Source: Mauremys mutica (lineage: Eukaryota; Chordata; Testudines; Geoemydidae). From it: 64,000 nucleotides of DNA. Both the position numbers and the translations under genes were made by a program. The notes below the pieces were generated by a model. It saw nothing but the letters and a program-made list of their open reading frames with translations, was not told the origin of the DNA and made no database searches. Positions 39,167-51,100 of this stretch are shown piece after piece. Each line of letters opens with the position of its first letter. The stretch's first letter is position 1. The stretch is from NCBI RefSeq assembly GCF_020497125.1, contig NC_059073.1, positions 145,275,012-145,339,011 of the forward strand, given 5' to 3'.

Positions 39167-42100
39167 GTACGTGTCCCCTGCTTTGCTCCTGGCAGTGTGC
39201 AAAGCTGCGTGTTGGGACCAGTGGATGGACAGGGCTTCCATTACATTTGTTGCAGCTTGGAACATCAATTGTGCACAGTTGAGATTGTGTGTGTGTGTGT
39301 GGGGGGGGGAATAGACCCCCCCCCCTTGGACTGGCATATCCCAGGCAGCACATGCCACTCACAACCCCCTAGGGAGGGTATATTTATAAACCCTTCTCTT
39401 GCTCGGTCCTACTCTCAGGAGAGATGTAACTGAGATGGACATCTCAGAGAGCGGGAGAGCAACCAAAGAATGAGAGGGGGAGACTCCTAAACCTCATGGC
39501 CAGAAAGGGCCATGAGGATCACCTACCCCTGGGGTGACCAACCTGTAGCAAGTTGAGGTTGTAAACCGTGTCCCTCGAGGGTGACCGTGCTAAGGGGCAA
39601 AGGTTGAGTTTGGGGTGGAAAATGAGCTCCTAGCCGAGTCCACACGGGGGTTTGAATCAGCACCATTGCCACACCATTGCACCGTCTTCTCAATTACCTC
39701 CTGATGGGGCTGCAGGGAACACCTGTCCCTGCCCAGCTGGTGACCTGCAGCATCACAGCAGGGAACAGAGTAGTTCTGGCTGTTGCAATGCCCGCTTCCC
39801 TGCCAGGCTGCGCGATCCCAGGGATTGCAGAAAGGAGCATGGCTGGTTCCATCAGCACCGAAGGGAGCTCCTTGCTGAGGACAACTCCTCTCCTCATACA
39901 GCCCAAGAGGGAGAAAAAGCCGGATATACTAAGAACCAACAACCGGGTACAGCTCCCTGATTCTCTGCCCCAGCCCAGCTTAGAGCAGTCTTGAGGCTGA
40001 TCTAGCTTGTGCCAGCTGCTCTGGTCCCTAAGGGATCATTATATTCCATCTGGGGAGAACCTGAGTCCAGTGCATTACGGCTAATGCCCATTCCTGCCTC
40101 TGACACACCCTTCCTCCAGGCTGAAAAGGTGCCAGCCCCAGAGTCTCACCCAGGGATTCCTGCATCGGACCCCGTCACTCAAGATGGTGCTGGGGAAGAT
40201 CTTTTAGAAAAAGATGCCCAATCTTGACTGAGAAACTCCACGTGATGGAGAACCCACCACATCCCTAGATGACACGTTCACAGAGAGGGTGCTGGGCCAC
40301 TGGGACGACTTATCTCCTCTCTGAGTTTATCCAACTTCAGTGACCAACCACTGGGTCTTGCCTGGCCTTTGTATGCTAGGTTAAAGAGCTCTCTGCTATC
40401 AGGGACGGGTTCCACCACTGCAAAGGACTGAGGAGCTCATGAAAGGGGGGGGTATACACATACCCTAAAGAGGACCCCAGCAAGTGTATTTATTTCCACA
40501 ACACCCCAGGAGGCAGGGAGGTATTCTTCCCATTTTTACAGACCTCTCTGGGCCTCGGTTTCCCTAAGAGTTTTGCCCAGGGTTACACAGTGAGTCAGGG
40601 GCAGGGAATTGACCCCAGCTCCCCTATGTCCCAGGCTCGTATCTGACCCACGGGCCCATCCTTTCTCCTCGTGGGTGCCAGCCAGACATCAGGCTGCTCT
40701 AAGGAGCTGCTGCACTAATGTGTCTTTACAGAGAGCAGGGAAGAGCATGGTGATTGCTTTGTCAGCATTCTGTCCAGCCACGGCGAGGAGGGGGCCATAT
40801 ACGACTGCTGGGGAGAGCTGGTCAAGCTGACAAGGATTTTCCAGATGTTATCGCCACAAAGGTGCCCAGTGCTAGCTGGAAAGCCCAAGATCTTCTTTAT
40901 ACAGGTAACATGGGAACCACCAGACAGGATCAGACCCGAGGTTCATCTAGCCCAGTATTCAGTCAGCGGCCAGCACCAATGCTTCAGAGAGAGGTGTAAG
41001 AGCCTCATAACAGCAGATGTGGGACCTCCACATTAGGTCTCATCTTAAGCCTGAGATTTAATATCCCTTCCAGAACTTATGTTGTTACTTAGAACAACTC
41101 TGGATATCCTTGTCAGCCATATGAATGTCCAATCCTTTTCTGAATCACACTAAGTTCTTGGCCTCAATGACATCATGTGACAGTGAGTTCCACAGGCTAA
41201 TCACATGCTGTCTAAAGTACTATTTCCCTTTCTCAGATTTGAGTTTCTCACCTTTTAAATTCATTGAATGGCCCCTTGTCCTTCTATTACAGACAGGGAG
41301 AACAGAAGCTCCCAACTGTCTCTAGACCAGAGGTTCTCACACTGCAGCGCATGGAAGTATTCGGGGGGAAAGGGGGCAGTGGGGGAGAGGGAAGCATAAG
41401 AAGCTTTAGGAGAAAAAAGAAAAACCCACTTACTGAGCACATTTTACTGATTCCTCTGGACATAGCAGGTCCTCAGATGGTGCTGTGCACTTGACTCGGG
41501 ATGGTACTGTGGATTTTGATGGATTTCTGATAAGCTTGCCCAGCATTATACTAAGTCGTTGTCCTTGGTACATTAATCCGTTTGGTACGATGCAGTCAGT
41601 ACAGGGTTTACATGCTCAGGTACGTCCGCTCAAGCTGCGATCGTACTCTTTTACAGCTGTGCTAAACAGGCAGAATGGAGCTGGTGGAAGAGTAATGCAC
41701 CCAATTCGCAAACATTTACACAACCAGAAGTATCAAGTTCAGCTCTGATAGGGAGGGTCAGATCATTAGATAACCACACGTATTCCAACAAGCAGCCATC
41801 TGTGCAAGCGTCTGGGGCTCTGCAAGGTTCACAGATGTTACGCAGGATAGTGCTGAAAATCAGCTCCTGAAAGCGTGCAATGTATTGCCCGTTCTTCATT
41901 ATTTTCTTGTGTGAAGACGTCTCAGTCATCCATCCAGAAGCAGAAATGATGCCAAGTGAACAGCCACCCAATACAAATAGCGAGAGACCACAGCATGATC
42001 CATCCAAACAATTCAGAGAATGTTTACACTCCATGAATGAGGGAGTCATTCATCAATGTCTCACTAACAAAGAGAGGGGCTTACATTGCACCAAGGAGTT

Positions 42101-45100
42101 CCTGTAGCTCCTGAGTGAATCTGGGGACTGAACATTTGAGACCGAGGCTAACGGATCACTTTGCCTCAATCTTGCCAGTCTGCCACCAGCTCCAGGATGA
42201 CCCAAAGTGCTCCACAGCTCACAGATATTTTGTGGCATATGTGATAGCATCACAAGTCTCAGTTCTCTGCCTAGTGGCTAAAGGCTTACACAGTCATTGC
42301 CTCACATAGGCCTCAGCAACCTGGGAACTGGCACTGGTGTTTGGGCTGAGATCCCATCCTACATGCTATTTGCAACCACCTCTGTTCAAGGACTGGTGGC
42401 TGTAGCATGACCAAAAAACTTGCATTAAGAATATACTCATGTCACAGGTTTCTCCTCCTGCTCCCCATAGCAATTTACACAATCCAGGCTGGGGGTAACA
42501 AACGTGGGTTATCATGGCCACTTCCTCATCGTGGTGGAAGGGATGGGGTGTCCTAGTAACCTAGCGGATGAAGAAGGTATTGTTTTGCCAGTGATGCTAC
42601 CTTACCAACTAGACTTAGTGAGCAATCAAACAGCTCCCTGAGGCCTCATGAATGGCCAATGGATGGCTTTAGTGCAGGGGTGGCCAACCTGAGCCTGAGA
42701 AGGAGCCAGAATTTAATGATTTACATTGCCAAAGAGCCACAGTAATACATCAGCAGCCCCCCAGCAGCTTCCCCCACCCACTCCCAGTGTTTCCAACCCA
42801 CCAGCAGCCCAGCCAATCAGCATCTGCCTCTCCCTCCCTGCACCTCCCGATCAGCTGTTTCGTGGTGTGCAGGAGGCTCTGGGGGGGAGGAGCAAGGGCA
42901 TGGCAGGCTCAGGGGAGTGGGTGGGAAGCGGTGGAGTGGGGGCAGGGCCTGTGGCAGAGCCAGGGGTTGAGCAGTGAGCACCCCCCGGGCATACTGGAAA
43001 ATTGGCACCTGTAGCTCCAGCCCCAGAGTCGGTGCCTAGACAAGGAGCCGCATATTAACTTCTGAAGAGCCGCATGTGGCTCCGGAGCCACAGGTTGGTC
43101 CACCCATGCTTTAGTGGAAGTGTAGGACAGAGTCTTAGCTAATTCCCTAAAGCCTTCCCTACCCTTCTGACAGCATCTTTTCCATCTTACCTGAGTTCAC
43201 CTGGAGCCAGGAATTCTTCATGCTGGTGCTTATCTACAGGCATTCCAGCTTCCTGGAGATGCTTCAGGTTGCATCTGTGAACAAGGAGATAAGCAGCCAG
43301 GTGTCATTGGCATATCATTAGCAGAAGGTGTCTCCACCTGGTTTCATGTAGATATTGATGAGCAGTAACGACAGGATGGATCCTGGTGGGATGGGCTCCC
43401 TGTGACCCCTCACACTCTTTGGGTCCTGTTGGAGAGGAACGATTGGAGTGTAGAGCTGTGGCATCTACTTCAGTTAAATCACAGCAGTTACTGGGATGAT
43501 TTAGTTGGGGATTGGTCAATTTAGTTGGGAATTGGTCCTGCTTTGAGCAGGGGGTTGGACTAGATACCTCCTGAGGGCCCTTCCAACCCTGAGATTCTAT
43601 GATTCCATGATACTGTGCTGAAAGCAGCAGTGGGATGTAGTAGTACAAGCACAGAGAGGTCAGGCAAAGTTTTCAATAGTGTCTAAGGGGCTCTTCAGTG
43701 CAACCTGTGACAACATCCGTTTTGAAAATAGGCCTTAGGTGACTTAGAAAATCTCACCCACAGCCTTGGTCCATTAGTGCTAGCAGGCAATCTCCCTGCT
43801 CTGCATAGACTCCCTGCTCTGCAGTCTGTTTGCCTAGGAGTTGGGAGCTGGAGACTTGGGAATAGCTGGAAGAATCTCCTGCAGAACATCGCACTATTCA
43901 GGGAGATTGTTGGGTTTTTCCACCTGGAAAGAGGCAGTTTTTTCTGTTTACCTGCTAAACCTAAAGGGAAGTTTACAGAGGCGGAAAATAATTAACCAGT
44001 TGGAATTAGTCCTAAGGGCTAATGTGCCAACTCTTTCGAAAGGTTTCATGGGACCTTTCTGTGGTTCAAGACAGAAAGCCATGCTCTGAACTACAGCGCC
44101 CTCTAGCGCCAGTCAGGTGCATCCGCTCAGTAATATCCAAGAAGAGCTCCACTTTAGGGCATCCCCAATGCCCTTCCAAACAGGACTCTGGAGGGGGCGG
44201 ATTTTCTGGAAGGGGGGGGGGTCTCCCATCCACCGAGTAGCCTGAGGGAACCTTGCTTAGCCTGAGGGAACCTTGCTTGCCCATGAGCTCAGAGACAAAT
44301 TACTACAGCAGAGAGAAAAGACGGTTACTCACCGTAGTAACTGTTGTTCTTCGAGATGTGTTGCTCCTATCCATTCCAGTTAGGTGTGTGCGCGCCGTGC
44401 GTGCACGGCTCTTCGGAAGATTTTTACCCTAGCAACTCCGGCGGGCCGGCTGGGCGCCCCCTGGAGTGGCGCCGCTATAGCGCAGGATATATACCCCTGC
44501 CGGCCCGTCCGCTCCTCAGTTCCTTCTTGCCGGCTACTCCGACAGTGGGGAAGGAGGGCGGGTCTGGAATGGATAGGAGCAACACATCTTGAAGAACAAC
44601 AGTTACTACGGTGAGTAACCGTCTTTTCTTCTTCGAGTGATTGCTCCTATGCATTCCAGTTAGGTGATTCCCAAGCCTTACGTAGGCGGTGGGGTCGGAG
44701 TTAGATGTTGCAGAACGCAACCGCTAAGCCAGAGGCTGCAACAGCTCTGGACTCCTGGACCAATGAGACAAAGGTGTGGGCCGAGGACCAGATAGGTGTA
44801 CAACACATCCCCCGAAAGGGAATGCGAGCCAGGAAGGCAGCCGAGAAGCGTGAGCCCTGGCGGAATGTGCAGCAAGGTGGCTCTATGGCACATGGGCCGA
44901 AACAGAAGAGGTGCAGATGCACAACGTCATTGAAGATGAAATCCTCTAGGAGGAAACAGGTATGCCCTTCGTCCGGTATGCCGGTACGATGAAGGTTTTG
45001 GGGGCGTTACGAGAGGGCTCAGTCCGCTAGATATAGATTGCGGACGCCCTGCAGATGTCGAAGGAGGGCAACCGTTGCTCTCCTTGCACAGAGAGTGGCT

Positions 45101-48100
45101 TCGGAAAGAAGACCGGAAGGAAGATATCCTGGTGGATATAAAAGGCCGACACCTCCTTAGGGAGGCAGGTCGGACGTGGTAATAACTGCCCTTGTCCTTG
45201 AGGAACACAGTATACCTTGGGCCTATTGTGAGAGTCTGAAGCTCGGAGACTCGTGTGGCCGCAGGAAAGACTACAGGAAACTGCCTTGCAGGACAGTTAT
45301 ATCAACGAGCCTGTTGACAGTGGCTCGAATAGGGCAGTCATAAAACTGGGTAGAACCAGATTGAAGAGCCAGGTTTATGGCGAGGCCCCACTGGGGGGGG
45401 GGGGTATAAACGCTCCAAGCCCTGAGGAACCAGATGGAATGGAGCGGGAGCTCGGCGGGAGAAACATTGCGCATTTCGGAGCAGCATGAGAAACGCTTCC
45501 ACTCGGCCAGATACTTTAACCGAATGGACGATTTTCTACCACCCCGGAGAATCCCGTAGAACCGAGGCCGAACAACGTAACTCGGATCGGTTTAGCCACG
45601 CAGGAGTCCTGCTGTGAGGTGCAGAGATTACAAGACCGGGTGGTGAAGTTTGTCGTGATTCCGTGTCATGGGGTCTGTGCCAAGAGGGTTGCTACCGACA
45701 GGTGTAGCAACATGGTGTGCCAGTGCTGCCCAGGTTACACTGGAGCGAACCCAATCAGGGGCACTCTGTCCCTGCGGAGTTTGAGCAGGACCTTGTGAAC
45801 CAGCGGGGACAGTGGACAGCGTACGGCAGATGGCTGATCCATGGCCTCAGGAAAATCCTCCAAGACCGAGCCTGGGGAGAGGCCTTGGAACGAGGAGAAT
45901 TTCTCTCCCTCTTTCCGTTCTCGCGAGAGCGAGGAGGGCTATGCGGGGAAAGACCCACTTCTGGAAAACGGAATAGATAAAGACGGGAGGAAACCACCAC
46001 TTGTGAGACAGGAAGGATCTGCTGAGACGATCCGCCAGCTGAATCGCCTGGTACACAAGGCAGACTGCTCTCAGCTCTCGGACATTGATGTGTAAGGCCA
46101 GCTCTTGCGCTGACCGAAGGCCGTGAGTGCGAAACTACACCAGGTGCGCACCCAGCCGAGAGATGGGCTGTCTGTCACGAGGGACCCCGAGGGGTGAATG
46201 AAACAGCATCCCCGGATACACCGGGGAGGACGCCGACTCCCGGTCGAGGGAGCCTAGGCTGCTCGGGGGAAACGAGACGACCACGAGTATGCCATCTCTG
46301 CCCGGGTGGCACCCCCAGGTGAGCCACGATTGGAGTGAACAGAGGCGAAGCCTGGCATGTTTAGTTGCAAATGTGTAGACAGCCATGTGACTCAGGAAAC
46401 CGAGGCAAGAGCGAGCCCAAGTTGGCGGGAAGGTCCGTAGACCTTGTACAATTGTTACCCTCGCCTGAAACCAAGGCTGAGGAAAGCAGGCTCTGGCGAG
46501 TTTGGAGTCCAGGACGGCCCCAATGAATTCCCTTCCCTATATGGGAATCAGAGTGGATTTTACTATTGATCATCAGGCCTAGACACAGGAATAGGTTCGT
46601 GTCGATGCCCACATGACTGGTACTTTGGGCCCGGTAGTTCTACGAAGGAGCCACACGCCTAGATACGGAGAACGTGTGTCAGACGGTGGCGAAGAAAGGT
46701 GGCGACTACAGCCATGCACCTTGAATACCCCTGGGCTGTATAGAGGCCAAGCGGGAGGGCCGTATACTGGGAATAACGATGGTAGGCCCCAAACCGAGGG
46801 TACCTTCTGTGTGGAAGAGAAATGGCAACGTGAAAAACACGCGCCCTTCATATCGAGGGCGGCGTACCAGTCTCCGGGATCCCAGGATGGGATGACGGTC
46901 GCCCTGGGTACCATGCGGAACTCATCTGCATCGTGACTTGTTGAGTTCCTGCAGGCCTAGGATAGGTCTGAGACCTCCCTTCGCTTAGGGGAATAGGCTT
47001 CGCCCTTAGGTACCTCCTGTATAGCTCCGATGAGGAGCAGCGTCCGCACCTCTTGCCAGAGGAATTGCTCGTGAGAGGGGTCCTTAGGAGGGGCGAGGAT
47101 GGGTAGGCTTTTGCCCCATTGGTGGTCAGAAGGACCCTAATTCTGGCTCCTTTGGGGTGCGGATTGATGGCCACGACCGTGTAAGCCACGCCCGCTGGCC
47201 ATGTCCTGACCTTGTCAAGGCGCAGGGTAAGAGCGGAGGTTGGGGACGGAAACGTCGGCGCTGAATTACCGGCATGTGTATGCCGAGAGAGAGAGAGCAA
47301 AGTGACCCTGCTGCCCTTTAGGTTCTGCAGCCTAGGGCCAGTGTTGTCAGAGAACAGGCCTGTGCCACTGAAGGGCAAGATCTGTATAGCGTGCCGCAGC
47401 TGCGAGGGAAGGCTCGATAAATGGAGCCCTGAAACGCGCCGCGTGGCAACACCCGAGGCCAGAGTCATGGCAGCGGAGTCAGCTGCGTCCAACGAGGCCT
47501 GGAGGGAAGCTCTCTCCAGCTCCGTCCTTTGCTGCAGGAGGGCATCGAACTCTTGACAGGAGTTCCGAAGAACCGACTCTGTAAATTTGCCCACCGCCAC
47601 CCACAGTAGCGGATAAGCAGGGCTTGCTGGTTCGCTACACGAAGTTGCAGGGCCCCCTCCGGGTACATCTTATGGCCCAGTAAGACCACACGCCCAGCCT
47701 CTTTGGATTTAGGGGCTGGTCGCATTTCGATTAGAGGAGGGCCGGAGGGGTATGTTCCTGCCCTCGCCTCATCTGGGGAAGAGGAAGAAGAAAGGCCCGG
47801 GACAAGCGGGTCCTGTGTGGGCTCGAGCTCCTGGACAACCTCCTGATCCGGTGGGATCTGGGAGCCCGGTGCCGAACCGGGGGTTGCTCTGTACCGGTCG
47901 GACGGGGACGACTAATTGTCACCTCTGGCACCCAGAGCTCGGAGGGAACGGAGCGAGATGGGATCACCGGTACGCCTCTGGCGTGGTAGTACACCCACGG
48001 TGTCCAGAATGCCCACTGATAGGTCTCCTGGAAGACTCTGGAGGGCACATCGGAAAACAGAGTGCTACGCATATGAAGTGTCCGCACGGGACGACACTGA

Positions 48101-51100
48101 TGCGTGGCTGGATGGCCCTGGAGGAGCTGAAAGCTCTTGGTAGAGTCTCCGTCTGTAACTGACGTCGCTCGATGCGGCACCGGGGATCGGTACCGGTAGA
48201 CAGACTGGTACCGAGAACGGGACCTGCCACCGAAGCTGTGCCGGGCGGTCGACCGAGGGTGCGAGGCTCGATGATCAGGAGTGGCTACGAGCGTCCCGGT
48301 GCCTGGGGCTTGATCGGAGCTGAGTGTCCCGGACCGGCGAACGGGATGCTGACCGGTGCCGCGAGCACTACTGGTACCAACATGGAGAACGGTGCCGAGA
48401 CCTAGATCGGTGACGGGACCGAGAACATCTGCGGGACCGCGACTCTGAACGGTGCCGCTGTGCGGTGCCGAGGTAGGGTGGTCTGATCAAGGCAGGCTTG
48501 CCCATCGACTATGTAACCCCCACCGGCGGTGCCGGGGGCTGAGGCAGCGTAGATGCTGTCGTTGCAATCAGCCCCCTCGCCGTGGACACTGTCTCCGGCG
48601 TGGAGGGAATAGTGAGCTCGACCATAGCTGGCACCCCGGATGCAGCTTCATAGCGAGCTCGACGACGGTCCGTACCGGGGAGTGTTCCAGCACCGGACTC
48701 GACAGCTTTTGCCTGGCCGGAGTTAATGGTGCGGGCATTGTCGGTGCCGCGGTAGACATCGGTGCCGGGCGATCCGACGGAGCATAGCACTCGGCTGCGG
48801 AGCAGGCGGCTCAGACGCAGCTTCAGGGCGAGCTCGACCATGGTCCGTACCGGGGAGCTTTCCGGCACCGGACTCGACGGCTCTTGCCTGGCCGGAGTTA
48901 ATGGTGCGGACATTGACGGTGCCGTGGCAGACATCGGTGCCGGGCGATCCCACTGAACATAGCGCTCGGCTGCGGAGCAGGCAGCTCGGACGCAGCTTCC
49001 TAGCGAGCTTGACCACGGTCCGTACCGGGGAGCTTACCAGCACCGGACTCGACGGCTCTTGCCTGGCCGGAGCTAACGGTGTGGATACTGTCGGTGCCGC
49101 GGCAGACATCGGTGCCGGGCGATCCGGCTGAACATCGCGCTCGACTGCGGAGCAGGCGGCTCGGGCGCAGCTTCCGGGCGAGCTCGACCACGGTGTGTAC
49201 CGGGGAGCTTTCCGGCACCTGACTCGACGGCTCTTGCCTGGCCGGAGTTAACGGTGCGGATATTGTCGGTGCTGCGGCCGACATCGGTGCCGGGCGATCC
49301 GACGGAGCATAGCGCTCGGCTGCGGAGCAGGCGGCTCGGACGCAGCTTCATAGCGAGCTCGACCACGGTCTGTACCGGGGAGCTTTCCGGCACCGGACTC
49401 GACAGCTCTTGCCTGGCCGGAGTGAAAGGTGCGGATATTGTCGGTGCCACGGCAGACATCAGTGCCGGGCGATCCGACGGAGCATAGCGCTCGGCTGCGG
49501 AGCAGGCGGCTCGGACGCAGCTTCAGAGCGAGCTCGACCACGGTCCGTACCGGGGAGCTTTCCAGCACCGGATTCGATGGCTCTTGCCTGGCCGGAGTGA
49601 AAGGTGCGGATATTGTCGGTGCTGCGGCAGACATCGGTGCCGGGCGATCCGACTGAGCATAGCGCTCGGCTGCGGAGCAGGCGGCTCGGACGCAGCTTCC
49701 GGGCAAGCTCGACCACGGTGCGTACCGGGGAGCTTTCCAGCACCGGATTCGACGGCTCTTGCCTGGCCGGAGTAACTCTTCATCCTCCAGGAGAGAGGTC
49801 CATGCCGAGGGTACGTCGGAGTCAGCGACGGTGGTGCCAGGAGGCCTTGGCGGCACCGGCGGTCCGGTGCCGAGGGAGTGCGCCGTGAAAACTAACTAGC
49901 GCTCGGCGCCGAGAGCGGAGGAGCAAGAGCTGCCTCCCTCAGGAGCTGTTTAAAACGAAAGCCCCGCTCCCCTTTGTTCACGGATTAAGGGCCTCACAAA
50001 TGCGGCACTTATCTGTGAGGTAAGATCCCTCGAGGCACTTAGGAGAAGAACTCTTGTCGGCAGCGGCTTGTGGCCTGCCGAGCATTAGAAAACCTTGTGG
50101 ACCGGGCATCGGACCCGGCCCCGGGTGAGGGGAAGGGGATAAACGCCTACCCCTGTAAAATAAATACACTATACTATTCTACAAACAAACAGAGTTAACT
50201 ACAACTATAAACAGAACGAGAGAAACTACGAGTAGCTAGGGAAGTGGAGGTCAGCTGAGCTGTGCTCCACTGTTCCCACGAGCGGAAAGAAGGAACTGAG
50301 GAGCGGACGGGCCGGCTGGGGTATATATCCTGCGCTATAGCGGCGCCACTCCAGGGGGCGCCCAGCCGGCCCGCCGGAGTTGCTAGGGTAAAAATCTTCC
50401 GAAGAGCCGTGCACGCACGGCGCGCACACACCTAACTGGAATGCATAGGAGCAATAACTCGAAGAACAACAGGTGCAGCATTTCAGTATATGATGTTTTC
50501 TCTCCCCAAAACACGGAGAGAAATAATCACCTCCCAGGGGGTTCCTGTAATAAGTGGCCTTGGGGGGGGCATCAGGAACTAATTGCTGAGAGGAGGCACA
50601 GTGGGCCAAGGACCCCCATCCCGGGTTCAGATCCCACCCCAGGCACAAGTGAGAATCATCCTGGTGGCCAACAGCCGGGGCTGAGTCACTGCACTGTTCT
50701 GCGTGACTGGCCATCTCAGCTCGAGAGACACCCAGGCCTGGAGGAGCAAGGGGCGCAGCAGGTCCAAGCTGAGGGGCTGGGGGAGCGCTGGAGACTGCAA
50801 GGCATGATGGAGAGGCAGTAGCAGGGGGAGCCGTTCGTCCACCATTCAGCACAAACGGGGAAGACGCTTGCATAGCACTTGGCTGTAGCCTGTGTCATCT
50901 GTGACTTTCCAAGCCCTCCGGTTCCCTTGCATTTTTAAATGATGCAGCACACGCCACCTCATGGGTCAAACGGATAGGCCTGCCCGACAGCAACTCCCCA
51001 ATGTAAGCCGGAGCAACGCAGGTTACTAATGCGTTCACCCCACAATGAATAGCACAGGTGGCATCAGAGCTGGAGTGTCTGCAGTGACTCCGCTGCAGAA

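Larger units (their letters stand above)
44315..50472 (-). mobile_element. Degenerate DIRS-type (tyrosine-recombinase) retrotransposon
   Basis: About 6.2 kb, read on the minus strand and bounded by inverted ends (44341-44528 and 50286-50472). A gag-like region near 47600-47290 reads ASLQASLDAADSAAMTLASG and later LFSDNTGPRLQNLKGSR. RT-like text follows: DPGDWYAALDMKGA around 46850-46890 and LGLMINSKIHSD near 46570. A recombinase-side region with FPEVGLSPHSPPRSRE is at about 45960-46000 and a further one at 44927-45208. The frames are broken many times by shifts, so the copy is inactive. Family assignment rests on remembered DIRS motifs plus the split/inverted terminal structure; I did not see an intact YR catalytic set. 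Confidence 0.7.

Noticed and set aside
48590..49785. CRISPR-like regular spacing
   Set aside because: The whole 175-bp unit repeats, with no unique spacers, and the genome is a vertebrate's.
48509..49888. Many overlapping arginine/serine-rich frames (up to 202 codons)
   Set aside because: They are products of the 175-bp array in different phases. No single frame is maintained, and the region is inside a dead retrotransposon.
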